NCBI RefSeq assembly: GCF_000829375.1
Contig: NZ_AP014624.1
Coordinates: 4,216,001 to 4,280,000, forward strand
Direction: 5' to 3'
Length of the DNA: 64,000 nt
From: Chryseobacterium sp. StRB126
GTDB taxonomy: Bacteria; Bacteroidota; Bacteroidia; Flavobacteriales; Weeksellaceae
In this document: piece after piece, positions 9,024-17,417 of the stretch
Layout: each line of letters opens with the position of its first letter
How positions within the stretch are numbered: position 1 is the first letter of the stretch
Notes under the pieces: generated by a model
Database searches by the model: none
What the model was told of the DNA's origin: nothing
The model's input: only the letters and a program-made list of their open reading frames with translations
Made by a program: the position numbers and the translations under genes

Positions 9024-9251
9024 ATGAAAAAACTCATCTCAATTCTTGCCATCGGTTTATTTACTTTCAGCTATGCTCAGGAAAAACCTAAAGAAGCTGG
9101 CTGCTGTGCTGGGAAAGATAAAAAAGAATGTTCTGTAAAGGATAAAAAAGCATGCTCAGATGCTCATCACAAAGGGTGTGATGCAAAAGTGAAAACAGCA
9201 GAAAACGCTCCAAAAGATAAAAAGACTACCACAGAAAAGAAGGCAGCTTAA
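9024..9251 (+). CDS. small secreted cysteine-repeat protein
   Basis: This 75-residue protein has a clear signal peptide (residues 1-18, FSYA|Q). The mature part is very rich in Lys and has Cys at 27, 28, 36, 44 and 52; from Cys28 on they are exactly eight residues apart, with KDKK between them, plus an HH pair at 48-49. Such regular Cys/His spacing suggests metal binding or disulfide pairing in the periplasm, but no family is recognised. It is a single gene with a hairpin terminator 22 bases after the stop. The C-terminal tail is Lys/Thr/Ala-rich and probably disordered. Confidence 0.7.
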   Translation: MKKLISILAIGLFTFSYAQEKPKEAGCCAGKDKKECSVKDKKACSDAHHKGCDAKVKTAENAPKDKKTTTEKKAA

Positions 9252-9272
9252 ATCACAATACAGCTAAACAAT

Positions 9273-9302
9273 AAAAACTCCGGAAATTTCCCGGAGTTTT
9301 AT
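9273..9302. terminator. bidirectional intrinsic terminator
   Basis: AAAACTCCGG and its complement CCGGAGTTTT enclose a short loop, with T runs on both sides. It lies between the converging Cys-repeat gene and holB and can stop both. Confidence 0.85.
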
Positions 9303-9303
9303 T

Positions 9304-10422
9304 TTATTTACTTTTATGAATATATCTTGATAATTTTATCCCAAGGTCTGTCCAGACGATTTTAGGATTTCCGTTTCTGGTAAGATGCAGATCTGCTGTG
9401 CTAATCTCTTCCAGAATACTTTCAATATTGGCTCCACTGATAAATTTTGAAAAGCCTGCCCAGTTGAAACCATTGGCATCAATCTTTTTATACACCAGAT
9501 TTTCCGACTGATAATTCTGAAGAAGCGCCAACCTGAAAATCTCAGAACAGTAATTTAAAAAGTTCTTCTGTTTTTCTCTGTTCCAGCCAGCAATTTCTCT
9601 TGCCCAGGAAATAATGCTTCTCAGATATTCCGGTTTCTTCTTTACCATAAAGGCATCGCGAACCCATTGTACAAAAAATTTTTCAAATTCGTTGCTTTTG
9701 TCTCCTGAGTTCAGCAATTTTATTGCTTCATTAAGATTTCCTTGCGCCTCATGAACAATTTCTCTTACTTTTTCATCAGTAACAGAGAAATTCTTCTTTA
9801 AATATGCTGCAATATCTTCATCATGAACTCTTGGAATTTCTACGACCTGAGTACGGGAAAGTATTGTTGGTAAAATATCATTGGTACTTTCTGCTGTAAG
9901 GAGAATAATGGTTTTTGCCGGTGGTTCTTCTAGAAATTTCAAAAATTTGTTGGAAGCGGCTATATTCATTTTATCAGCTCTCCAAACAATCAGAATTTTG
10001 GTTCCCCCTTCAAAACTTTTTAAAGAAAACTTCTGGTTCTGATCATCAACTTCATCTGCAGAAATAAAAAGCTGTTTGTTTTCTGATTCTAAAAAAGCAG
10101 TCCAATCATCATAGCTTGCATACGGAGAAGCCTGAATCATTTCCCTGAATTCTTCAAATTTATTTTTACTTAAAGAGTTTCTATTATCTGTAAATACGGG
10201 AAAACTGAAGTGCAGGTCTAAGTGATTAAGGTGTTCTACTTTTGAAGCAGCATGTTCATTTTCCTGGCTTAAAATCTCCTTAGCATACGCCAACACCATG
10301 GGTAATGTTCCGTAACCTTCCTTTCCTACGAAAAGCTGGGCATGGCTCACTCTGTTTTCGGCAATGCTTTCTCTAAGAAGTTTTTTCAGATTTTCCTGTC
10401 CGGCGATGTTCTCCCAATTCAT
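9304..10422 (-). CDS. holB: DNA polymerase III delta' subunit
   Basis: This 372-residue AAA+ protein is a clamp-loader subunit. The N-terminus (WENIAGQENLKKLL, then RVSHAQLFVG) is typical of delta', the P-loop region is degenerate (GKEGYGTL, 33-40) as expected for a non-hydrolysing subunit, and FLEEPP followed by TILSRTQVVEIPR is the sensor and arginine-finger region. The family is part of the replication machinery and helps to load the sliding clamp. It is transcribed alone. Its ATG lies only four bases after a TATCTTTG promoter box, so the mRNA may be leaderless. Confidence 0.93.
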   Translation of the reverse strand: MNWENIAGQENLKKLLRESIAENRVSHAQLFVGKEGYGTLPMVLAYAKEILSQENEHAASKVEHLNHLDLHFSFPVFTDNRNSLSKNKFEEFREMIQASPYASYDDWTAFLESENKQLFISADEVDDQNQKFSLKSFEGGTKILIVWRADKMNIAASNKFLKFLEEPPAKTIILLTAESTNDILPTILSRTQVVEIPRVHDEDIAAYLKKNFSVTDEKVREIVHEAQGNLNEAIKLLNSGDKSNEFEKFFVQWVRDAFMVKKKPEYLRSIISWAREIAGWNREKQKNFLNYCSEIFRLALLQNYQSENLVYKKIDANGFNWAGFSKFISGANIESILEEISTADLHLTRNGNPKIVWTDLGIKLSRYIHKSK

Positions 10423-10855
10423 GTTTCAAAGATAAAAAAACTGGAGAAGAATTCAGAGTTAAATTTATAGAATGGTGAATTCTTGCCTCAACAAACTGGA
10501 AAAAGAATGGGGGAATAAAATAAATTAGCAATGAAGCAAACTGACAGTTTCACTTTAACTTAAGTTTCGTGGATGGTCAATTCTTGCTTCACAAAATGAA
10601 TGATGAATACATGATAAAGGAAATTCATGAACAAAGTTGATTGACTCATCATAATTTCTATCCATACAAATAGTGAATTATAACATTAAATTATACAAAT
10701 GGAAAACAAAGTAAACTCATGATTCACAATTGACACCAATAATATATAAAGATTAAAAATTCCCCATTATACAGCCCTTAACAAACTTTAACCACATATA
10801 ATTTTTACAATTCATTAATATTTAAGATATTTGCGCATTATTTTAAAAATAAAGA
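10423..10855. other. intergenic region between divergent holB and barrel gene
   Basis: No ORF of coding quality was seen. The region holds the holB promoter and an imperfect direct repeat of about 24 bases (from 10470 and from 10571, both containing ATTCTTGC followed by TCA) with a 101-base period. Near 10830 a GATATTTG one base off the -7 consensus may serve the gene at 10856. Confidence 0.55.
10427..10434 (-). promoter_or_regulatory. -7 promoter box of holB
   Basis: TATCTTTG on the minus strand, matching TAnnTTTG. It ends four bases before the ATG at 10422. No clear -33 element was seen. Confidence 0.5.
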
Positions 10856-12136
10856 ATGAAAAAAATCTTTGTAGTATCATTCATATCAGTTGGATATTTT
10901 CTGAATGCACAGAGTCTAGGTAACTCTCCGTATGCAAAATATGGAATTGGGGATGTAAAATATGATAATACGATCGAAACGGCTTCTATGGGAGGTATCT
11001 CTACTGCTTTTATAAGTGATTTCACCAGTAATTTCAACTTTGCCAACCCTGCAAACAATGCTAATTTCGAACTTACTAGTATCAAACTGGAAGCTACTAA
11101 CGAAAACAACTATTTCAAATCGAATTTTAACGATATGAAATCTACAAAGCATTCTACGTATCTTTCTAATATTTCATTGGCATTTCCTATTTCCTCAAAA
11201 GTGAAAATGGGAATTAGCTATCAGCCATATAGCTCTAAAAGCTATGATATTCTTAGTCAGCGTAAGGTAGATGGTACTATTGTTGACCAAAACCAATTTA
11301 AAGGGAATGGTACTTTAAACACAGCAGCTGTGGCTTTATCTTATAAGATTAACCAGGAATTCTCTGTGGGAGCAAGAGCTAACTTATATTTTGGAGACCT
11401 GTCTGATCTTACTGAGTTCAGTTCTGCAGGATCAGAGTATATTGCAGGATATGAAACTAAAAACAGAATCAGAAACTTCAACTTTACCTTAGGTACTAGC
11501 TATCAGAAACTGAATCCCCGTACTGATAAAAAATTAACGATCGGAGCTACAGCAACTTTCGGTAATATTGGTAATATGACTACTGAATATACCAACAGCA
11601 CTTACAGATATGCTGACGCAGCCGGTACAAAAGCAGATATCAATCAGATTGATTATAAAGAAAGCAAATCTAAAAACCTTCTTCCATTACAGGCATCCGT
11701 AGGGGTTGGATATGGAAGTGAGAACCATTGGTTCCTTTCCGGGCAGCTTGATTATAAAAAAGGAGAAGATATTTCTTATTTCGGAAATACTTTCAGCTTA
11801 CAGGACACTTACAGAATTTCTGCGGGTGGATGGTACTTACCTAACTATAACAACTTCAGAAGCTACTTCTCAAGGGTAATCTACAGATATGGGGCTTTCT
11901 ATGAAAGAGGAAACCTTAAACTTGAAGGTAACAGCATCAATAAGTTCGGTATTTCTGCCGGAGTTATGCTTCCATTCAAAAACAGTAGTATAACAAGAAT
12001 GAGTGGTTTAGAGATTGGTGTAGAAGTAGGTAAAAGAGGTACTCTTCAGAACAACCTCATCAACCAGAACTTTATCAACCTGAAAGTCGGCTTCAATTTT
12101 GCTGATAAATGGTTCAGAAAGGCTCTTTATAACTAG
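10856..12136 (+). CDS. putative outer-membrane beta-barrel protein
   Basis: This 426-residue protein has a signal peptide (about residues 1-19, FLNA|Q) and a mature part made of alternating amphipathic strands with many Tyr, Asn, Ser and Gly, typical of Bacteroidota outer-membrane barrels of the FadL/PorV-like kind (for example GNSPYAKYGIGDV, then repeated strands ending in aromatic residues). It is followed after one base by lptC and then anmK, so it probably belongs to an envelope operon. A role in lipid or lipopolysaccharide-related transport is suggested only by that neighbour. The exact family is not recognised. Confidence 0.75.
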   Translation: MKKIFVVSFISVGYFLNAQSLGNSPYAKYGIGDVKYDNTIETASMGGISTAFISDFTSNFNFANPANNANFELTSIKLEATNENNYFKSNFNDMKSTKHSTYLSNISLAFPISSKVKMGISYQPYSSKSYDILSQRKVDGTIVDQNQFKGNGTLNTAAVALSYKINQEFSVGARANLYFGDLSDLTEFSSAGSEYIAGYETKNRIRNFNFTLGTSYQKLNPRTDKKLTIGATATFGNIGNMTTEYTNSTYRYADAAGTKADINQIDYKESKSKNLLPLQASVGVGYGSENHWFLSGQLDYKKGEDISYFGNTFSLQDTYRISAGGWYLPNYNNFRSYFSRVIYRYGAFYERGNLKLEGNSINKFGISAGVMLPFKNSSITRMSGLEIGVEVGKRGTLQNNLINQNFINLKVGFNFADKWFRKALYN

Positions 12137-12137
12137 A

Positions 12138-12728
12138 ATGAATTTTTCAAAAAAAATAGTATATAAAAATATAGCATATCTTCTTAGTTGTGCTATATTT
12201 TTTATATTGACATCCTGTGAAGAGGATCTTACCAAAAAAAATGGAAATAACAGCAAAAACTTTCCTTCACAGATCATTAATAACGCGAATATCATACAAC
12301 GTGATTCCGGATTTATAATCCTTAAGGCCAAAGCTGCTATTATCGAAAAATATGAGCTGATTGACAGCCCTTATACGGTAGCCAGAAAAGGTATTGATAT
12401 TGAATTTTTTGATAAGAAAAAACCAAAAACACCAGGAACAATTAAGGCTAAATATGCCAAGTTTTTTGATTACAAAAAGTTTTACGAAGCAAAAGGTAAT
12501 GTAAGAATTACTACCAACGAAGGGCAAAAATTTGCCATGCAGAGTGTGTATTGGGATCAGATAAAAAAAAGAATCTATACCAAGGATACCGTGTATGTAA
12601 CCATGGAAGACGGCTCTACATTGGTGGGTGCCAATGGAATGACTGCCAAGGATGATTTTTCGGAATATACTTTCTATAACAACTCAGGAGACTTTAATTC
12701 CAAAAGACTTTCTGAAAATAAAAAATAG
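12138..12728 (+). CDS. lptC: LPS export periplasmic protein LptC (lipoprotein form)
   Basis: I place the start at the ATG at 12138, one base after the barrel gene's stop; an upstream in-frame ATG at 12099 lies inside that gene and would spoil the signal. The 196-residue product then begins with a lipoprotein signal ending LTSC (Cys27). The mature part has the strand-rich jellyroll of LptC: KAKAAIIEKYELIDSPYT, then IDIEFFDKKKP, YAKFFDYKKFYEAKGNVRI and VYVTMEDG. LptC bridges the LptBFG transporter and LptA in lipopolysaccharide export. Bacteroidota LptC proteins are often lipoproteins of this length. Confidence 0.85.
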   Translation: MNFSKKIVYKNIAYLLSCAIFFILTSCEEDLTKKNGNNSKNFPSQIINNANIIQRDSGFIILKAKAAIIEKYELIDSPYTVARKGIDIEFFDKKKPKTPGTIKAKYAKFFDYKKFYEAKGNVRITTNEGQKFAMQSVYWDQIKKRIYTKDTVYVTMEDGSTLVGANGMTAKDDFSEYTFYNNSGDFNSKRLSENKK

Positions 12729-12739
12729 CTTTTGTTACC

Positions 12740-13783
12740 ATGAAAATGCTTGCCATTGGACTTATGTCCGGAACAAGTTTAGACGGGTTGGATATCTGTC
12801 TTGCTGAATTTGAAAAAAAGGACAAATGGCATTTTCAGATCCTGAAAGCAGAAACCCTGCCCTATTCTACCGATTGGGAAAATAAACTAAGAAATTCTAT
12901 TCATCTTTCAGCAACGGATCTTTTAGAGCTGCATGCCGATTACGGGTTTTATCTGGGACAAAAAGTTAAAGAATTTATAGAAAAGCATCAGATTGAAAAT
13001 ATTGACCTGATTGCCTCTCATGGCCATACAGTTTTCCACCAGCCTCAAAGAAAATTCACCCTTCAGATTGGAGATGGCAGAGCCATTAAAATGGCAACAA
13101 AAATACCGGTTCTCTATGATTTCAGAAGTCAGGATGTATTGATGAAAGGAAATGGAGCTCCTCTGGTTCCTATAGGTGATGAACTTCTTTTTTCACAATA
13201 TGATGCCTGTCTTAATCTGGGCGGATTCTCAAATATATCTCTTATTTCAGAAGGTAAAAGAATTGCCTTTGATATTGCTCCTGTGAATATTGTCCTAAAT
13301 TATCTGTCTCAACAGCTGAATAAAAGCTTTGATGAAAATGGTGATTTAGCCAGAAAAGGAGAAGTAAATGAAACATTACTGAATCAACTTAATTCTTTAG
13401 AGTTTTATCAACAACCTCATCCTAAATCATTGGGAGTAGAATGGTGTCATCAACATATATTTCCAAAGCTTCAAGATATAAATCCATTGGAGGCTCTGGC
13501 TACCATTTCAGAACATATTGCCCAGCAAATTTCTAAAGTTATTAATGAGAATAGCATAAAGGATATTTTGATCACCGGAGGAGGTACTTATAACACCTTT
13601 TTAATAGAGAAAATAAAAGAAAAAACTGAAGCTAAGGTAATTATCCCTGAAAAGAACATCATCGAATATAAGGAAGCTTTAATCTTTGCATTCATGGGTG
13701 TTTTAAGAATGAACAATGAAATTAATGTTCTGTCTTCCGCTACTGGAAGTATTTCCGACCATTGTTCTGGGGTAATCGCTTAG
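12740..13783 (+). CDS. anmK: anhydro-N-acetylmuramic acid kinase
   Basis: This 347-residue protein begins with the family signature GLMSGTSLDGLD (7-18), the phosphate-binding loop of AnmK. Further conserved stretches are ASHGHTVFHQP (about 93-103), LQIGDG, DFRSQDVLMKGNGAPLVP and the C-terminal ITGGGTYN. AnmK phosphorylates and opens 1,6-anhydro-MurNAc and returns recovered cell-wall sugar to metabolism. It starts 11 bases after lptC and is probably in the same operon. Length is normal for the family. Confidence 0.93.
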   Translation: MKMLAIGLMSGTSLDGLDICLAEFEKKDKWHFQILKAETLPYSTDWENKLRNSIHLSATDLLELHADYGFYLGQKVKEFIEKHQIENIDLIASHGHTVFHQPQRKFTLQIGDGRAIKMATKIPVLYDFRSQDVLMKGNGAPLVPIGDELLFSQYDACLNLGGFSNISLISEGKRIAFDIAPVNIVLNYLSQQLNKSFDENGDLARKGEVNETLLNQLNSLEFYQQPHPKSLGVEWCHQHIFPKLQDINPLEALATISEHIAQQISKVINENSIKDILITGGGTYNTFLIEKIKEKTEAKVIIPEKNIIEYKEALIFAFMGVLRMNNEINVLSSATGSISDHCSGVIA

Positions 13784-13928
13784 ATAAAACTTCATTAATC
13801 TTTTACTTTAACAGCTTATTCTTTAATACAGCATTCATAATTCTCATTGTAAGTGGATCGCTTTATATTCTCAATACTATAGCTACCCAAAATTTTGTAT
13901 TTTTAACTCGTCTTTAGAATGAGAAGAA

Positions 13929-14795
13929 ATGGCATCAGTCACAAAAATTAAAACGTATCATTTTCTCCCACATAAATATGGCTTAGAACTGCTATTGGAT
14001 ATCGGACGTATCGAAACGCTGAATCATTATGTATTAGACAAGACACTGCATCAGCTCAGCTTCTATGAAATTATTTTTATCGAAGAAGGAACGGGAACTT
14101 TTACATTGGATGAAAATAAAATCCCAATAAGTTCTCAAACAGTTATTTTCACAAGTCCCGGACAAATTCGTTGCTGGGAAATTGAGGAGAAAGTAAAAGG
14201 CTACACGCTATTCTTTGACAAAGACTTTCTGCATCTTTTTTTCTCGGATGAATTATTCCTGCATCGCTTTCAGTACTTTCATCAATATTCACGCCCCACT
14301 GGGATGAAGATATCAGAGGAATCATTTGGAAAATGTTGGGATCTTTTACGTGGAATAGAACAGGAATTCACACAGCTTCAGAATGACAGTAATCATTTAA
14401 TCCGATCATTTTTATATCAATTGCTTGTCATTCTCAACCGATTTTATGCCAATGTTTATGATGTACAAAGAGATACCCATGTGCACTCAGATTTCTATAG
14501 ATTCCGATCTTTACTGGAAAAGAAATTTGTGAATGACAGAAGCGTTGAAGCCTATTCAAAAATGCTTACTATCAGCCCGGGGTTTCTTAATAAAATCTGC
14601 AGACAATTTAGTGGATTATCAGCTCAGCAAATGATCCATTATAAGTTGATTTCAGAAATAAAGAAACAGCTTTATCAAAATAAATCTGCAAAAGAGATTT
14701 GCTACGAATTCGGCTTTTCAGATCCATCTAATTTCAACCGTTTTTTCAAAAAGCTTACAGGCATTACTCCTCAGCAATACCGGAAGAATCTATAA
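13929..14795 (+). CDS. AraC-family transcriptional regulator
   Basis: This 288-residue protein has a cupin-like N-terminal ligand-binding region (about 30-110, with EEGTGTFTLDENK) and a C-terminal AraC/XylS DNA-binding domain (about 190-286) with two helix-turn-helix units; the second contains SAKEICYEFGFSDPSNFNRF, followed by FKKLTGITPQQYRK. It lies just upstream of a secreted beta-helix protein gene, and two identical 14-base repeats with a 20-base period lie between the two genes. The simplest reading is a local activator of that neighbour in response to an unknown small molecule. Confidence 0.92.
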   Translation: MASVTKIKTYHFLPHKYGLELLLDIGRIETLNHYVLDKTLHQLSFYEIIFIEEGTGTFTLDENKIPISSQTVIFTSPGQIRCWEIEEKVKGYTLFFDKDFLHLFFSDELFLHRFQYFHQYSRPTGMKISEESFGKCWDLLRGIEQEFTQLQNDSNHLIRSFLYQLLVILNRFYANVYDVQRDTHVHSDFYRFRSLLEKKFVNDRSVEAYSKMLTISPGFLNKICRQFSGLSAQQMIHYKLISEIKKQLYQNKSAKEICYEFGFSDPSNFNRFFKKLTGITPQQYRKNL

Positions 14796-14852
14796 ATGAC
14801 CTTTTTAAAAATAAAATGACCTTTTTACAATATAAAACTGTTCTTAATTTTA
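14794..14852 (+). promoter_or_regulatory. candidate AraC binding repeats and promoter of the beta-helix gene
   Basis: AAATGACCTTTTTA occurs at 14794-14807 and again at 14814-14827, a 20-base period, which puts both copies on the same face of the helix. The second copy covers the place where a -33 element would lie relative to TAATTTTA at 14845-14852 (one base off TAnnTTTG). This layout fits an activator bound next to a weak promoter. Confidence 0.5.
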
Positions 14853-14865
14853 CAAAAAAAGGGAA

Positions 14866-15921
14866 ATGACAAAACACGCATTTAGTTTTCTATTGTTAAT
14901 GCTAGGAATATCTTTAGTACAGGCAGAACAATTATATGTTAATCCTCAGACAGGTAACGATACCTATTCCGGGACAAAAACACACCCGTTAAAGACACTT
15001 CTGGAGGCGGCAAAACGGGTGAATGTAAACAAAGAACCGGAAGCAACCACTATCATTCTTTCGGAAGGTGTCCACCTGCTCACTCAAACTGTTATATTCA
15101 CTAATGATAAGTATACTCTTAAAAACCGACTTGCCATTCGTGCCGATGTCATGCCTGATGATGCAGACTGGACGCCTCAAAAAATGCCAGTTGTAGTAAC
15201 GGTAGTTCCTCTAGAACCTGGGATAGGTGGACAAGAAGCAAAAGGCATCCAACCAGAGATTAATCATGTAACAATTGAAGGTCTTCGTTTTGCAGGCAGT
15301 CCTGATTACTCTTATATGGATGGTACTAATCTGCGTCGCTCCTATCCTATTTGGCGTGATGGAAAAAGTCTGGATGATCTGTTGATAAGCCAATGCCTGT
15401 TTGCCGGAAATGCAGATGTATTACCGCTGCACGTGGGAGTTATTGCCAATGGTTATGGACTCGTTATCGATCATTGTGTTTTCTTCAACTGTAAAATTCC
15501 TGTTGTTTTTTGGAAAAACGATGGAGGAAGCGGCAGCCGTAGTGCTATGCGCTATTCGCTGGTCTATGGCGGTTATTTCTGTGGCGTTTGGACAACACAA
15601 GGAACTCATGGAGACGAATTCGATTTTCATCATAACATTATAGCTAATACAAATACTGTATGGATTAGAGAAAAAGGCAGTAAACGCAGATACAAAGCTT
15701 CCGATAGTATTTTTGCCGGATATACCAAGCTGGCTGGATATGGAAATGGCCCGCTAAGCGACAGTGATGCAACTTCAACCGATTTTTTGGAAATGAACAA
15801 TGTACAGACTACCGGAACCATAACCATTGAAAAAGATCAGGGTAAACGTAATTATCTGCAATTAGCAGAAGGTTCGGCAGGTTCGAATTTAAAAGCTGGG
15901 CTTTTTAAAAAGAATCAGTAA
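14866..15921 (+). CDS. secreted right-handed beta-helix protein
   Basis: This 351-residue protein has a signal peptide (about 1-20, LVQA|E) followed by LYVNPQTGNDTYSGTKTHPLKTLLEAA, the usual opening of parallel beta-helix polysaccharide-active or cell-surface proteins. Later short strands with Asn, Asp and Gly turns (HVTIEGLRFAGS, LLISQCLFAGN, LVIDHCVFFNC, FDFHHNIIAN) are coils of the helix. No catalytic signature for a particular lyase could be named, and no T9SS C-terminal domain is evident. An AraC-type regulator sits directly upstream with a candidate operator, and a terminator directly downstream. Confidence 0.75.
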   Translation: MTKHAFSFLLLMLGISLVQAEQLYVNPQTGNDTYSGTKTHPLKTLLEAAKRVNVNKEPEATTIILSEGVHLLTQTVIFTNDKYTLKNRLAIRADVMPDDADWTPQKMPVVVTVVPLEPGIGGQEAKGIQPEINHVTIEGLRFAGSPDYSYMDGTNLRRSYPIWRDGKSLDDLLISQCLFAGNADVLPLHVGVIANGYGLVIDHCVFFNCKIPVVFWKNDGGSGSRSAMRYSLVYGGYFCGVWTTQGTHGDEFDFHHNIIANTNTVWIREKGSKRRYKASDSIFAGYTKLAGYGNGPLSDSDATSTDFLEMNNVQTTGTITIEKDQGKRNYLQLAEGSAGSNLKAGLFKKNQ

Positions 15922-15927
15922 TAACGT

Positions 15928-15957
15928 AAAAAAACCTTCATTTCTGAAGGTTTTTTT
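15928..15957 (+). terminator. intrinsic terminator after the beta-helix gene
   Basis: AAAAACCTTCA, a short loop, TGAAGGTTTTT, followed by more T. It lies between converging genes and may serve both. Confidence 0.85.
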
Positions 15958-15962
15958 ATATA

Positions 15963-16352
15963 TTATTTATAGGCTTCGATCTTATCTGTCAATGTATTGA
16001 TAAAGTTCTGTAATGGCTTTTCAACCATCATTTTGATGAACGGATTGAATTTTCCTTCAAATAACATCTGAACTTCTGTCTGATTCTCATTGATCGGATT
16101 TAAAGTAGCCGTTAAAGAGAAATCTAAACTTGAGCTTGCAGATTTTAATACTGCTTTCTGATCGTCTACCTCATCTATTTTTAATGCAATTTCCGGCATT
16201 CCCTGTAATCCGAATTTGAACCCGTTATCTCTCGTTTCAAATTTCTGAAGACCGTCCGGCATGAAATCTTTGTAATTTTCAGGAGTTTTCAATAATTCGC
16301 TTAGCTCCTTGGATGATTTATTGACAATAATTTTTCGTCCTTCTAAATTCAT
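15963..16352 (-). CDS. SRPBCC-family protein
   Basis: This 129-residue soluble protein shows the compact helix-grip pattern: an N-terminal strand (GRKIIVNKSS), a helix (KELSELLKTPENYKDFMP), a run of antiparallel strands, and a long C-terminal helix (KMMVEKPLQNFINTLTDKIEAY). This fits the SRPBCC (START/Bet v1-like) superfamily, which binds hydrophobic ligands. Short SRPBCC proteins of this kind are widespread in Flavobacteriia, but their ligand is unknown. It stands alone, converging on the beta-helix gene's terminator. Confidence 0.7.
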   Translation of the reverse strand: MNLEGRKIIVNKSSKELSELLKTPENYKDFMPDGLQKFETRDNGFKFGLQGMPEIALKIDEVDDQKAVLKSASSSLDFSLTATLNPINENQTEVQMLFEGKFNPFIKMMVEKPLQNFINTLTDKIEAYK

Positions 16353-16805
16353 TTTTTTATTTTGTATTTAAATTCTTATAAAGATAAGGTTCTTTATATT
16401 TACGATAACAACAAAATTATAAAAAAAAACTACAAAGACGTTATCCGAAGCATACTTTTAAAGGTTGAACCTTCTTACTGATGAGAATTCATGGTGAATC
16501 AATTTTATAATAGGATAAATTTTATGATTAAATCCATTAAAACATTCAATAGTACAAGTTTTGAAATCAGAAATAAAACAGCATACAGCTATTATACTTA
16601 ATTTAATGGAAAGAATATTATCCGAAGTAAACCAAACAATTGTTCTCATTAAGAAAAATAAAGCTCATTAATTGACTTATTTTATTGCTATAATTTGATA
16701 TATTTGCGTATAAATTGTAATAAAAAGCGGAATAAAAACAATCTGTTTTCTTGTCTTTTAAAATCATTACCCTCTAAGGATCAATACTAACTATAAATAT
16801 CTGAG
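16353..16805. other. intergenic region with the NUDIX gene promoter
   Basis: No credible gene; a 63-codon minus-strand frame at 16458-16649 has no recognisable features. The 10-mer TTATCCGAAG occurs at 16441 and again at 16618. The downstream end carries a TATATTTG box. Confidence 0.55.
16699..16706 (+). promoter_or_regulatory. -7 promoter box upstream of the NUDIX gene
   Basis: TATATTTG matches TAnnTTTG. A TTG at 16672-16674 is 24 bases upstream, slightly longer than usual. The predicted leader to the ATG at 16806 is about 95 bases. Confidence 0.45.
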
Positions 16806-17417
16806 ATGTATAAAGTTTTTGTGAACGAAAAAAAATTATTGATATCTAAACATCCCGAAGGACTTGAAAAAAAACTGGGGTATGAAAGTTTCACGACTTT
16901 AGAAATCGCATTGGATCTTTTAGAGAACACCTCTGTAAACGAACTTAATGTGTATGGTGAGAATATTGATGAGATCTGGCAGGAGTTCCAAAAGCTGTTC
17001 AGAATTATTGAAGCTGCCGGAGGGCTGGTCATTAAACCTGAAGGAGAAATGCTTTTCATCAGAAGATTAGGCAAATGGGATCTTCCAAAAGGGAAAATGG
17101 AAAAAGGAGAATCCAGAGAAGAGTCTGCAGTAAGGGAAATTGAAGAGGAAACGGGTTTAAGGGATGTAGAACTTGTGCAGTTCATTAATACTACTTATCA
17201 TATCTATATCGAAAGGAACGGTGAAAAAATACTGAAATGCACCCACTGGTTTGAAATGAGCTTCAATGGTGAAGATACTTCAAAGCCACAGATAGAGGAA
17301 GGAATTACTGAAGTTGCCTGGAAAAACACCACTCAGATTGAAGATGAAGTTTTCCCAAGCACATTCAAGAATATTAAACTTATTGTAAAAGAATTCTGGG
17401 CTTTAAAGGCTAAATAA
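16806..17417 (+). CDS. NUDIX hydrolase
   Basis: This 203-residue protein has a complete NUDIX box at 96-118: Gly96, Glu102, then REIEEETGL at 110-118, fitting GX5EX7REUXEEXGU. The Glu residues bind Mg2+ and the enzyme cleaves a nucleoside diphosphate linked to some group X. The N-terminal 70 residues form an extra domain (MYKVFVNEKKLLI, EGLEKKLGYESF) seen in a Bacteroidota subfamily of unknown substrate. Its 3' end overlaps the 3' end of the converging murF by eight bases. Confidence 0.88.
   Translation: MYKVFVNEKKLLISKHPEGLEKKLGYESFTTLEIALDLLENTSVNELNVYGENIDEIWQEFQKLFRIIEAAGGLVIKPEGEMLFIRRLGKWDLPKGKMEKGESREESAVREIEEETGLRDVELVQFINTTYHIYIERNGEKILKCTHWFEMSFNGEDTSKPQIEEGITEVAWKNTTQIEDEVFPSTFKNIKLIVKEFWALKAK

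Noticed and set aside
16458..16649. 63-codon minus-strand frame in the gap before the NUDIX gene
   Set aside because: No domain, signal or neighbour support; composition fits AT-rich non-coding DNA.
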